Of a DNA stretch of 64,000 nucleotides, positions 51,539 to 59,355 are shown piece after piece. The notes beneath the pieces were generated by a model. That model worked only from the letters and a program-made list of their open reading frames with translations, ran no database searches and was not told where the DNA came from. The stretch comes from an uncultured Pelagibacteraceae bacterium (lineage in GTDB: Bacteria; Pseudomonadota; Alphaproteobacteria; Pelagibacterales; Pelagibacteraceae): assembly GCA_902582845.1 (NCBI GenBank), contig CACHTQ010000001.1, positions 151,952 to 215,951 of the forward strand, in the 5' to 3' direction. Positions within the stretch are counted from its first letter, which is position 1; the number at the start of each line of letters is the position of its first letter. The position numbers were made by a program, and so were the translations under genes.

Positions 51539-52539
51539 TGTCACAAATAAAAAATAATTTTATCGAGTCGGTTGGCAATACACCTTTAATAAAATTAAAA
51601 GCAGCCTCAGAGATCACTGGATGTAATATTTATGGAAAAGCGGAGTACCTAAATCCAGGTGGATCCGTTAAAGATAGAGCTGCTCTAGCACTCATAAAAG
51701 ATGCACAAGAAAAAAAGCTAATTTCAGAAGGTGGAATTGTTGTTGAAGGAACTGCAGGTAATACTGGAATTGGTTTATGTCTCTTAGGAAATTCTTTGGG
51801 CTACAAAACTATAATTGTTATGAATGATAACCAAACTCAAGAAAAAAAAGATACTCTAAAAAATATTGGTGCAAATCTAAGATTGGTACCACCCAAACCT
51901 TATAAGGATGATGGCAATTATGTAAAAGTTGCAGGTCGTCTAGCAGAGGAATTAAAAAGCACAAATAACAATGGGGTCGTTTGGGCAAATCAATTTGATA
52001 ACATTGCAAATGCAAAAGGTCATTATGAATCGACTGGACCAGAAATTTGGGAACAAACTGGTGGTAAAGTAGATGGCTTTGTCTGTGCATCAGGAACTGG
52101 AGGCACCATCGGTGGTGTAAGTAAATTTCTCAAAGAAAAAAATAAAGATATAAAAATTTATTTATCAGATCCAACTGGCTCTGCACTCTATAATCATATT
52201 ATGAATGGTGAACTTAAAGCTGAAGGTGGATCAATAACTGAAGGTATTGGTTCAAGCAGAATAACTAAAAACTTTGCTGAAGCTAAAATTGATGGTGCCT
52301 TTTCAATCAGTGATCAAGAGTCATTACCTATACTTTATGACTTAATTCAAAATGAGGGATTAAGTTTAGGGACTAGTTGTGGAGTAAATATTGCAGGTGC
52401 AATTAGATTAGGAAAAGAGCTAGGTCCAGGAAAAACAATTGTAACAATTCTTTGTGATAGATCAGATAAATACAACTCAAAGATGTTTAATAAATCTTTT
52501 TTAAAGGAAAAAAACCTTCCCATTCCTAGCTGGTTATAA
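51538..52539 (+). CDS. cysK: Cysteine synthase
   Basis: A 333-residue fold-type II PLP enzyme. The PLP lysine is in N-P-G-G-S-V-K-D-R-A near residue 44, the substrate loop is E-G-T-A-G-N-T-G-I-G near 71, and the phosphate loop is S-G-T-G-G-T-I-G near 185. It joins O-acetylserine with sulfide. Pairing with cysE makes the role clear. A terminator follows at 52555. Confidence 0.92.
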   Translation: MSQIKNNFIESVGNTPLIKLKAASEITGCNIYGKAEYLNPGGSVKDRAALALIKDAQEKKLISEGGIVVEGTAGNTGIGLCLLGNSLGYKTIIVMNDNQTQEKKDTLKNIGANLRLVPPKPYKDDGNYVKVAGRLAEELKSTNNNGVVWANQFDNIANAKGHYESTGPEIWEQTGGKVDGFVCASGTGGTIGGVSKFLKEKNKDIKIYLSDPTGSALYNHIMNGELKAEGGSITEGIGSSRITKNFAEAKIDGAFSISDQESLPILYDLIQNEGLSLGTSCGVNIAGAIRLGKELGPGKTIVTILCDRSDKYNSKMFNKSFLKEKNLPIPSWL

Positions 52540-52554
52540 TAACGCATACCAGGC

Positions 52555-52578
52555 ATGTAACAAAACGGTTACATTTTT
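52555..52578 (+). terminator. Short terminator after cysEK
   Basis: ATGTAAC (52555-52561) pairs with GTTACAT (52568-52574), followed by TTTT. The stem is short (7 bp) but well placed, between cysK and the small-gene cluster, which has its own ribosome site (AGGAG) at 52599-52603. Confidence 0.5.
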
Positions 52579-52607
52579 ACATTAATATTATTTAACGTCA
52601 GGAGATT

Positions 52608-52979
52608 ATGAAAAAAATTATTATAGTTTTATCTTTTTTCATTTTTGCATCTGCAAATGCAGGAATGAGTGACAAAGATAAATCAAAAGCATGGGATTGT
52701 GTTGGTATTTATATGGCTAACTACTTTCTTCCATCAGGTGAAAAATTTGAGTACGGAATGAAAGAAAAATCAATTTCAACTGTGAAAGTTTTAAAAACCT
52801 ATGCTCTTGAAATAGGTATTCCAGAAAAAGATTGGGATGCTGGAGTAAACAAAGCAGTTGATAAACATTACGGTTCCAAATACGACAAAGCTAAAACTGA
52901 CAAATGTCATACGTTTGTTGAAGCTTTAGTTCCTAATGGAGCTGAAAGAGTAAAAAAAGTAGTCCAAACTTTATATTAA
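52608..52979 (+). CDS. Small exported protein of unknown function
   Basis: A 123-residue protein with a signal peptide (cleavage likely after A-N-A near residue 18). The mature part of about 105 residues is helical and Lys-rich, with two cysteines (in W-D-C-V-G and D-K-C-H-T) that may form a disulfide. I do not recognise the family. It is the first of a rightward run of ten genes, with an AGGAG ribosome site. Confidence 0.75.
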   Translation: MKKIIIVLSFFIFASANAGMSDKDKSKAWDCVGIYMANYFLPSGEKFEYGMKEKSISTVKVLKTYALEIGIPEKDWDAGVNKAVDKHYGSKYDKAKTDKCHTFVEALVPNGAERVKKVVQTLY

Positions 52980-52988
52980 GGAGAGAAA

Positions 52989-53276
52989 ATGAAAAACTAT
53001 ATGGTAACTCACACTTTCAAATCGAAAGAGATGAAAACAAAATTTAGTGAAACAGTAGCTTCAATGAAAATGGAGGATATTGTTAAATCAATGACAAGTG
53101 ATAAAGCAGCATGTCAAATGACTTGGAACACTCCAGGTGATACAATGCAAATGTTTTGCTGGTGGAAAGCTAACAGTGAAGCGGATATCAATAATCAATT
53201 AGGTCAAATGAATGATTTCTTTGAGCCTCATAAATTTACTGAGTGTACTGATCAAGTGATGGACTATAACGCTTAA
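52989..53276 (+). CDS. Small ferredoxin-fold-like protein, function unknown
   Basis: A 95-residue cytosolic protein. It starts with a beta strand (Y-M-V-T-H-T-F), then a helix, then W-N-T-P-G-D-T-M-Q-M-F-C-W-W-K-A and a long helix, a beta-alpha-beta layout like dimeric alpha/beta barrel proteins. It has three cysteines. AAGGAG lies before the start. Family not recognised. Confidence 0.72.
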   Translation: MKNYMVTHTFKSKEMKTKFSETVASMKMEDIVKSMTSDKAACQMTWNTPGDTMQMFCWWKANSEADINNQLGQMNDFFEPHKFTECTDQVMDYNA

Positions 53277-53287
53277 GAGGAAGATTT

Positions 53288-53602
53288 ATGAAAGCAATCT
53301 ACACAAGAACTATTGGAGTTTATGATGATAAACTTGGTGAGGCTATGGAAATCTCTAAAGGCTTAGCAAAAGTTAGAAAAAAACATTATCCAGATCATGA
53401 AGTTTACTTTTCATTTCAAATTGGTGGAAACCCAAGGACGGTAAGAGAAACACTTGTGGGCGAACAGTTTACTGATAAAGCGTTTGAAAATGATCAGAAT
53501 ATGTCAGCTGATCCTGAGTTCATTGAACTTCAGAAAAAAATGAATGGTGTTTTTAAAGAAGGTACAATTCAGGATGAAATGAGAATGGTTTTTAACGATT
53601 AG
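53288..53602 (+). CDS. Small dimeric alpha/beta-barrel-like protein
   Basis: A 104-residue protein: strand A-I-Y-T-R-T-I-G-V-Y, helix to residue 33, strand V-Y-F-S-F-Q-I-G-G, then helix and a final strand-like segment M-R-M-V-F. The layout resembles antibiotic-biosynthesis-monooxygenase or NIPSNAP-like folds, but no known motif confirms it. It follows the previous gene by 11 bases and is probably co-translated. Confidence 0.7.
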   Translation: MKAIYTRTIGVYDDKLGEAMEISKGLAKVRKKHYPDHEVYFSFQIGGNPRTVRETLVGEQFTDKAFENDQNMSADPEFIELQKKMNGVFKEGTIQDEMRMVFND

Positions 53603-53610
53603 GAGACAAA

Positions 53611-54027
53611 ATGATAGAAAAATTTAATGGGATATTTTATTTAATAATTTATTTAGTTCATTTTATTGGAGTTGGTGTTTACGCATTTCAAACTATTTTT
53701 GGCACTAAAAGCTTCATGGAAAGATTTGGTATAGATCCAAGTGGAGCAATAATGATTAGAATGGCAGGAGCATTTATGCTTGCTGTATTTTTAATGTCAA
53801 TCTATGTAGGTTTTATAAGGCCTGGAGGTTTAGAAAATACATGGGGATTCTTAAATTTAGTTTTTATAAATAATCTATGTATTTTTTTATGTAATTTTTA
53901 TTCTATTAAAATAAATAAAACAGGTGTGAATGAAAAAACTACAAACGAGGGTGTTATTGCACCGTTTGTATTTACGATTATGAGTGCAATTTTATGCTAC
54001 GGTTTAGCTGATAAAATTTACACTTAA
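53611..54027 (+). CDS. Four-helix membrane protein of unknown function
   Basis: A 138-residue protein with four hydrophobic helices (about 8-28, 47-67, 79-97, 113-133) and a short cytosolic loop with K-S-F-M-E-R-F-G. GGAG lies before the ATG. It starts eight bases after the previous gene and its stop overlaps the DUF1330 start. It may be the membrane partner of the small cytosolic proteins around it. Family not recognised. Confidence 0.72.
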   Translation: MIEKFNGIFYLIIYLVHFIGVGVYAFQTIFGTKSFMERFGIDPSGAIMIRMAGAFMLAVFLMSIYVGFIRPGGLENTWGFLNLVFINNLCIFLCNFYSIKINKTGVNEKTTNEGVIAPFVFTIMSAILCYGLADKIYT

Positions 54028-54314
54028 TGTCTGGGTTTGCAATATTCAACATAGAAGTAAAAAAACCTGAGGAATATAAAGAGTACGTAGAAAAAGTGAG
54101 ACCGATTGCTGAAAAATTTGGTGGAGAATATATTGTTAGAGGTGGTGAAACAAAAGTATTAGAAGGAACCTGGGCATATCCTAGAACAGTTGTTATTAAA
54201 TTTCCAAGTTATGAAAAAGCTTTAGAGTGGTATAACTCTGATGAATACAAACCAATTAAACAAATCCGTTTAGAAAACTCAATTGGTAACGGAATAATAA
54301 TTAAAGGAGTATAA
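54027..54314 (+). CDS. DUF1330 protein
   Basis: A 95-residue protein with the DUF1330 pattern: a first strand F-A-I-F-N-I-E-V, P-E-E-Y-K-E-Y near residue 14, G-G-E-Y-I-V-R-G-G near 32, then V-V-I-K-F-P-S-Y-E-K-A-L-E-W-Y-N-S-D-E-Y. It is a dimeric alpha/beta barrel fold with unknown function. It begins on the last base of the membrane-protein gene's stop codon. Confidence 0.85.
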   Translation: MSGFAIFNIEVKKPEEYKEYVEKVRPIAEKFGGEYIVRGGETKVLEGTWAYPRTVVIKFPSYEKALEWYNSDEYKPIKQIRLENSIGNGIIIKGV

Positions 54315-54315
54315 A

Positions 54316-54636
54316 ATGTCGATATTAAAAAGATATACTGATGCAATAGATAAAAAAGATGAGGCAACTATGAATGAACTTTTGCATGATGATTTTAAAT
54401 TCACAATGCATAAATCTGGAAATTCTTTAGGAAAAGCTGATGTTATAAAATGGGCAATGAGTGGAGATATAAATCAAGATAGAACAAGGGTTGTATATGA
54501 AAATGATGAAGTTGGTGTACATCATTCTTTTGTTACATTTAATGACGGAAATGTTGAGGCTGTAATGGCGGTTTATAGATATAAAGATGGAAAAATTGTT
54601 AGTTTAGAAACTGGCGCTACTCCAATGTCTAAGTAA
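54316..54636 (+). CDS. SnoaL/NTF2-like small protein
   Basis: A 106-residue protein with the cone-shaped NTF2-like layout: a first helix with Y-T-D-A-I-D-K-K-D, L-L-H-D-D-F-K-F near residue 22, then strands ending M-A-V-Y-R-Y-K-D-G-K-I. Such proteins bind or isomerise small hydrophobic molecules or act as dimer scaffolds. Function not known. It starts one base after the DUF1330 gene. Confidence 0.78.
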   Translation: MSILKRYTDAIDKKDEATMNELLHDDFKFTMHKSGNSLGKADVIKWAMSGDINQDRTRVVYENDEVGVHHSFVTFNDGNVEAVMAVYRYKDGKIVSLETGATPMSK

Positions 54637-55185
54637 GTGAAAAAAATTTCATTCATTTTTATTTTTTTCTTATTTTCATCGTCTTTATTGGCTGATGATA
54701 ATAAAAAAGAAATTGATAAATTATTTGTTCAATTAAAAAGTGCTTCAAATTTTGAAAATTCAAAAAAAATAGAGGATAAAATTTGGAATCTTTGGACTAC
54801 TCACCCAACTAAAAATAATTTAACAAAGTTATTAGCTGATGGGTCATCTGCAATGATGGATAACAAACTTGATGCTGCATATGATAAATTTACTGAAGTA
54901 ATTGAGCTTGATCCTAATTGGGCAGAGGCTTGGAATAAAAGAGCAACAGTATTATATTTAATGGGTAAATACGAGCTATCACAAGCTGATATTGACAAGG
55001 TACTTAAGATAGAAAAAAGACATTTCGGTGCACTAACAGGCCAAGGTTTAGTTCAAACAGCTTTAAAAAACTATGAAAAAGCTATTGATAGTTACATTGA
55101 AGCTCATAAAGTTCATCCGTTTATGAAGTCTCCTATGATTATGATGGAAAAGCTTCAAATTGAATTGCAGAAACAAAGTATTTAA
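54637..55185 (+). CDS. Exported TPR protein
   Basis: A 182-residue protein starting at a GTG codon directly after the previous stop. It has a signal peptide (cleavage near L-L-A-D, residue 19) and two to three TPR repeats, the clearest being A-Y-D-K-F-T-E-V-I-E-L-D-P-N-W-A-E-A near residue 80 and the following A-L-T-G-Q-G-L-V unit. It is probably a periplasmic protein-binding adaptor. Part of the small-gene operon. Confidence 0.8.
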   Translation: MKKISFIFIFFLFSSSLLADDNKKEIDKLFVQLKSASNFENSKKIEDKIWNLWTTHPTKNNLTKLLADGSSAMMDNKLDAAYDKFTEVIELDPNWAEAWNKRATVLYLMGKYELSQADIDKVLKIEKRHFGALTGQGLVQTALKNYEKAIDSYIEAHKVHPFMKSPMIMMEKLQIELQKQSI

Positions 55186-55187
55186 AA

Positions 55188-55409
55188 ATGTTTCCAAAAA
55201 AATACTCTAATCTTTTATTTATATTAGTCATGGGATTTGGGATGAGTCTTTTAATGACACTAATAATTACTTATATAAATACTGGAATGGATAATGGGTA
55301 TGTCGACCGTTTTTTTAAAGCATGGTCAGTAAGTCTTCCAATTGCAATAATTGCTGCCCTTCTTGTAGGTCCCCCGATTAAAAAATTTGTAGATAAAATT
55401 ACCAAATAA
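55188..55409 (+). CDS. DUF2798 two-helix membrane protein
   Basis: A 73-residue protein with two helices and the DUF2798 pattern: G-F-G-M-S-L-L-M-T-L-I-I-T-Y near residue 17 and F-F-K-A-W-S-V-S-L-P-I-A near 42, ending G-P-P-I-K-K-F-V. Function unknown. It starts two bases after the TPR gene. Confidence 0.82.
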   Translation: MFPKKYSNLLFILVMGFGMSLLMTLIITYINTGMDNGYVDRFFKAWSVSLPIAIIAALLVGPPIKKFVDKITK

Positions 55410-55424
55410 GAATATCTTTTATTT

Positions 55425-55760
55425 GTGAGTAACGTTATAGCTTTTCTAATTCTTATACTTGCTGTCATATTAGGAACTGCAGCAAATAGTTTTGCAAAAA
55501 GTGCAAATGGTTTCACATTGTTAGTTCCTAGTTTGATTACTGCAATCACAATAATTGGTTGTATGTTTACTCTTTCAATAGTGATGAAAACTATACCTGT
55601 TGGTATTACTTATGCATCTTTTGCTGGTCTTTGCATAGTAGCGACTTCAATTGTAGGAATATATAAATTCAATCAAGTGCCTGATCTATTCACAATCATT
55701 GGTTTGATATTAATTATATCAGGAGTCTTAATTGTTAATCTGCTGGGTAAAACAGGATAA
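55425..55760 (+). CDS. SMR-like four-helix protein lacking Glu14
   Basis: A 111-residue protein from a GTG start, with four helices and small-multidrug-resistance motifs: A-N-G-F-T near residue 23, P-V-G-I-T-Y-A in helix 3 and S-G-V-L-I-V-N-L-L-G-K near the end. The essential membrane Glu of EmrE (Glu14) aligns with Val, and EmrE Trp63 aligns with Phe. It should therefore not work as a proton-coupled drug exporter. A lipid or lipid-sugar flippase role, as in ArnE/ArnF, is one option. Confidence 0.82.
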   Translation: MSNVIAFLILILAVILGTAANSFAKSANGFTLLVPSLITAITIIGCMFTLSIVMKTIPVGITYASFAGLCIVATSIVGIYKFNQVPDLFTIIGLILIISGVLIVNLLGKTG

Positions 55761-55763
55761 TTT

Positions 55764-56099
55764 ATGGCAAATTTATCTGGTCATATCTTTTTAGCTTTAG
55801 CGATCCTTCTTGGAATAACTTCAAATGGTTTTTTAAAATCAACTAATGGATTTACAATAATTGGGCCAACTATTTTTTGTATCATATCTATAGTTGCTTG
55901 TATTTTTTGTTTATCTAAAGCTATGAATATTATCCCAGTTGGTTTTACATACGCAACATATGGAGGTTTAACGATTACTGCAGTAACACTGTTTGGTGTT
56001 TTTAAATATCAGCAAATTCCAAATCTTTATGGGATTATTGGAATAAGTTTAATAATTATTGGAGTAATTCTTTTAAATACTTTGGGTAAAACTAGCTAG
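55764..56099 (+). CDS. SMR-like four-helix protein lacking Glu14 (partner)
   Basis: A second 111-residue SMR-like protein, three bases after the first. It has T-N-G-F-T-I-I-G-P, P-V-G-F-T-Y-A-T-Y-G-G and G-V-I-L-L-N-T-L-G-K. Here the Glu14 position aligns with Ile and Trp63 with Tyr. The two likely form a heterodimer with opposite orientation, as in paired SMR systems, but without the proton site. Its end overlaps hisN tail to tail by eight bases. Confidence 0.82.
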   Translation: MANLSGHIFLALAILLGITSNGFLKSTNGFTIIGPTIFCIISIVACIFCLSKAMNIIPVGFTYATYGGLTITAVTLFGVFKYQQIPNLYGIIGISLIIIGVILLNTLGKTS

Positions 56100-56895
56100 A
56101 AACTGGTTTTAAAATATTAAGCATTTTTTTATGTAAATTATTATTAGCTGAGCAAATAATATTTCCAGCTTTCTTGGCATCATCATTTTTCCAAGTCGAG
56201 ACAATCCCTTTTGCAGCCTCAATAATTGGTATTAAAGCATGAATATCCCAAATTTTATTTCCACATTGAATAACAACATCAAGTTTACCCTCAGCAAAAT
56301 GAGAATAACTTAAAGCATCCGAGCAGGGAAATTGCATTCTTTTTAAAATTTGAGGAATTTTTTTTTGTTTATTTAATGACAGACTGCCGTGAAAAGCTGC
56401 AGACAATTTCATTTTAGAATAAGTTGCTTTTTGGTTTACAAGTATTTTCTTTTTCTTTCCGTTTTCTGAAACATACGCAGAATTAAATGAGGTATTAAAA
56501 TAAAACTTTTTAAGAATTGGAAAATTAGCAAGACCTATGACTGGGTTACCTTTATAATTTAAAGATATCAAATTACTCCAAGTTGGATTTCCTATCACAA
56601 ATGATCGAGTTCCATCTATGGGATCTATAACCCATGAATAATCACTTTTAGTTTTTTTATAGCCAAATTCCTCACCTATAATTTGGTGATTTGGAAACCT
56701 TTTTTTAATCTCATTTCTAATGAATCGTTCAAAAGTCTTGTCAGCAGTTGTTACAGGGTCATAACCGCTTCTAAGTTTATTCGATACTTTAAAGGGTTTA
56801 TTTAATTTAGAGTAATAAAATCTAGTTAATTTCTTAGCTAAACTTTCAATGAACTTTGAATAAAGTTTATAATCTGATGATTTTAAAATTTGCAC
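56092..56895 (-). CDS. Inositol-monophosphatase-family phosphatase, likely histidinol phosphatase HisN
   Basis: A 267-residue metal-dependent phosphatase. It has T-A-D-K-T-F-E-R near residue 50, the metal site I-I-G-E-E-F-G near 74, the signature W-V-I-D-P-I-D-G-T-R-S-F near 89 and the late W-D-I-H-A-L-I-P-I-I-E-A-A-K-G near 215. The pattern is closest to HisN-type histidinol phosphatases; 3'-phosphoadenosine or inositol phosphate substrates are not excluded. Confidence 0.83.
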   Translation of the reverse strand: MQILKSSDYKLYSKFIESLAKKLTRFYYSKLNKPFKVSNKLRSGYDPVTTADKTFERFIRNEIKKRFPNHQIIGEEFGYKKTKSDYSWVIDPIDGTRSFVIGNPTWSNLISLNYKGNPVIGLANFPILKKFYFNTSFNSAYVSENGKKKKILVNQKATYSKMKLSAAFHGSLSLNKQKKIPQILKRMQFPCSDALSYSHFAEGKLDVVIQCGNKIWDIHALIPIIEAAKGIVSTWKNDDAKKAGNIICSANNNLHKKMLNILKPVSS

Positions 56896-56960
56896 AACGC
56901 TCTAATACTATTTTATTACTATTGATTAAAGCAAAATTTTAAATAATGATTTAAAAATAC

Positions 56961-58061
56961 ATGAAATTAGAGTTAAAAGATAACAAAGTATTTTTTGAAA
57001 ATAAGGGTCATAAAAAAGAGATCCACCCATTTTGGCTTAGAGAAAGAGTTAACGGAGAAAACTTTGTTGATAAGTCTACTCAACAAAGATTATTTGACCC
57101 AACTCAATTACCAGAAAACATTCAAATCAAAGATTTAAGCTTAAATAGTAATTTTTTAGAAATTAAATTCAATGACGGAGCTTCAACAAAAATTGCTATA
57201 GTTGATATTTTTAAAGAATTTTCAAATATTAATGATGTGAAACAAATTGAAAAAATAAAATGGGACTCTTCATTTAGAGATCAAAATACCTTCAAATTCA
57301 AAGAAAATTTATTTGAAACAGATGAAATGTACAAAGCCTTGATTAATTTTTATCAGTATGGCTTTGTAATTTTTAAAAATGTGCCGACAAAAAATAATTT
57401 TATTATAAACTTTGCAAATTCTATAGGAAGTGTGAGGCGTACAAACTTTGGTGAATTCTTTAATGTAAAATCAAAACCAAACCCAAATGACTTAGCTTAC
57501 ACCTCTTTGCCTTTGGCTCCTCATACTGATAATCCATATAGAAATCCTGTTCCATGTATTCAAATGCTTCATTGTATAGAGAATGAAGTTACGGGAGGTT
57601 TATCAACTCTAGTTGATGGATATACTGTTTCTGAGAAACTTAAAAACGATTTTCCAGAATATTATAAAATTTTAACTGAAGTAAAAATACGTTTTCAATT
57701 TATTGATGAAAGAGTGATTTTAGAGGATTGGGCTGAAATGATCCAGTTAGATGAAAACAGCAATTTCAAACAAGTACGTTTTAGTCCAAGGTTAGATTTT
57801 GTGCCATTAATTGACAAAGAAAAATTAGATTTATTTTATTCTGCAAGAAAAAAAATATCTGAACTTTACAATTCAGAAAATTTTAGAATAGAATTTAAAC
57901 TTCTTCCAGGAGATCTGTTAATGATGGATAACTATAGATTGTTACATGGCAGAACTACTTATGATGCCAATGAGGGAAATCGTTTTCTTCAGGGATGTTA
58001 TATTGATTATGATAGTACTGAGGGAAGGCTTAAACATTTAAAAAGAAAATTTAATTATTAG
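56961..58061 (+). CDS. Gamma-butyrobetaine hydroxylase-like Fe(II)/2-oxoglutarate dioxygenase
   Basis: A 366-residue protein with a DUF971-like N-terminal domain (H-P-F-W-L-R-E-R near residue 22) and a TauD-like domain. Iron ligands are visible in A-P-H-T-D-N-P-Y near 190 and the late L-L-H-G-R-T-T-Y near 330, whose Arg binds 2-oxoglutarate. This is the layout of gamma-butyrobetaine and trimethyllysine dioxygenases, which make carnitine intermediates. In marine bacteria this can feed quaternary amines toward glycine betaine, linking to DMGDH in this window (inference). Confidence 0.87.
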   Translation: MKLELKDNKVFFENKGHKKEIHPFWLRERVNGENFVDKSTQQRLFDPTQLPENIQIKDLSLNSNFLEIKFNDGASTKIAIVDIFKEFSNINDVKQIEKIKWDSSFRDQNTFKFKENLFETDEMYKALINFYQYGFVIFKNVPTKNNFIINFANSIGSVRRTNFGEFFNVKSKPNPNDLAYTSLPLAPHTDNPYRNPVPCIQMLHCIENEVTGGLSTLVDGYTVSEKLKNDFPEYYKILTEVKIRFQFIDERVILEDWAEMIQLDENSNFKQVRFSPRLDFVPLIDKEKLDLFYSARKKISELYNSENFRIEFKLLPGDLLMMDNYRLLHGRTTYDANEGNRFLQGCYIDYDSTEGRLKHLKRKFNY

Positions 58062-58639
58062 GATAAATTTTCTATCTGTTTCTCAGCCTCTTTTATTGAT
58101 TTTTCATAATCTAGGGACATTTGATCAGCACTTACTACCTCTACCTTTTCTATGCCAAAAAAATTTAAAATAAACTTCAACCAAGGAGTTAGAAAATCCT
58201 CATTGCTATTTAGCTTTGTCCCACCCGAAGTAATTACTAAATAAGCTTTCTTATTTTTTAGTAACCCTTCCCTTCTTCCATTGGGTTTAAATCTAAAAGT
58301 TTCCCCTACTCTTGCTGCAAGATCTGACCAGGCTTTTAAAGTTGCTGGAGGTCCATAATTATAAATTGGAGCAGAAATGATAATAATATCACTCTCTTTC
58401 AATTCTTTTACAAGTGTATCTGAAAGTTTGAACATTTTTTTATGTGTCTCTGTTTGATCTTTTGGATCTATTTTCATCCCTGACTCTGTTAAATTAGACA
58501 CAAAAACCATTTCATCATTTAGATCTCTATAAATAACTTCATCATCAGGTTTTTTTATTTTATCTAAAAGTTTTTTTGCTAAAGCTCTTGAAGTTGAACC
58601 ATCTTTTCTAGCACTAGAGTCTATTTGATAAATTTTCAT
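58058..58639 (-). CDS. FMN-dependent NADH-azoreductase (AzoR/AcpD family)
   Basis: A 193-residue flavodoxin-like quinone/azo reductase. It starts with Y-Q-I-D-S-S-A-R-K-D-G-S-T-S-R, the FMN phosphate site, has I-I-I-S-A-P-I-Y-N-Y-G-P-P-A-T-L-K near residue 86 and L-V-I-T-S-G-G near 131. It reduces quinones or azo compounds in the cytosol, usually for stress defence. It overlaps the dioxygenase gene tail to tail. Confidence 0.88.
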   Translation of the reverse strand: MKIYQIDSSARKDGSTSRALAKKLLDKIKKPDDEVIYRDLNDEMVFVSNLTESGMKIDPKDQTETHKKMFKLSDTLVKELKESDIIIISAPIYNYGPPATLKAWSDLAARVGETFRFKPNGRREGLLKNKKAYLVITSGGTKLNSNEDFLTPWLKFILNFFGIEKVEVVSADQMSLDYEKSIKEAEKQIENLS

Positions 58640-58647
58640 AATTTAAT

Positions 58648-59355
58648 TTACCCAAAATTTTGTAAGAATGGAAAAATATTTAATAAATAATATCCCAAGG
58701 CTTGTAATTGATTAGTTAATATCAAAATACCAGTAATTAATAGAATTATTCCACCTATTTTTGACACTAAATTAATATTCTTTCTAAAGTTTTTTGAAAA
58801 GATAAGGAACCTTTGTATTAAATAACCTGATAAAATAAACGGAATAGCTAATCCAATAGAATAAAAAGATAACAATAATATTCCTTGGCTTAAGCTTTCC
58901 TCAGTTGCAGCTAAAACTAAAATAGATCCTAAAATAGGCCCAATACATGGTGTCCAACCAAATGCAAATGCCATTCCTATTAATATTGGGCTAAATATAC
59001 TTTTATTAATATTTGTTTGAATTCTCTTTTCATAATTTAAAAATTTTAAATTTATTATTCCAATTATATGAAGCGATAAGACTATTATTATTAATCCTGC
59101 AGCTATTCTTAACTCATAAGAATTTTCTAAAAAAATTTGTCCTAGAAAAGTTGAAGCAGCCCCAAAAGTTATGAAGACTAAAGAAAAACCAACTGTAAAT
59201 AGAATAATTGGAAATAAATTGATATTCTTTTTATCAACAAGCTCATTTATAGAACTTCCAGAAATATAAGAAATATAACCTGGTATGAGTGGTAAAACAC
59301 ATGGTGATAAAAAACTTATCAATCCAGCTCCAAATGCGATAATTAATTCAATCAT
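58648..59355 (-). CDS. ccdA: Cytochrome c biogenesis protein CcdA
   Basis: A 235-residue protein with six helices and the two redox cysteines of CcdA: S-F-L-S-P-C-V-L-P-L near residue 18 and G-W-T-P-C-I-G-P near 136. It carries reducing power across the inner membrane to periplasmic thioredoxin-like proteins, for cytochrome c assembly. It overlaps the FAH-family gene by one base. Confidence 0.93.
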   Translation of the reverse strand: MIELIIAFGAGLISFLSPCVLPLIPGYISYISGSSINELVDKKNINLFPIILFTVGFSLVFITFGAASTFLGQIFLENSYELRIAAGLIIIVLSLHIIGIINLKFLNYEKRIQTNINKSIFSPILIGMAFAFGWTPCIGPILGSILVLAATEESLSQGILLLSFYSIGLAIPFILSGYLIQRFLIFSKNFRKNINLVSKIGGIILLITGILILTNQLQALGYYLLNIFPFLQNFG

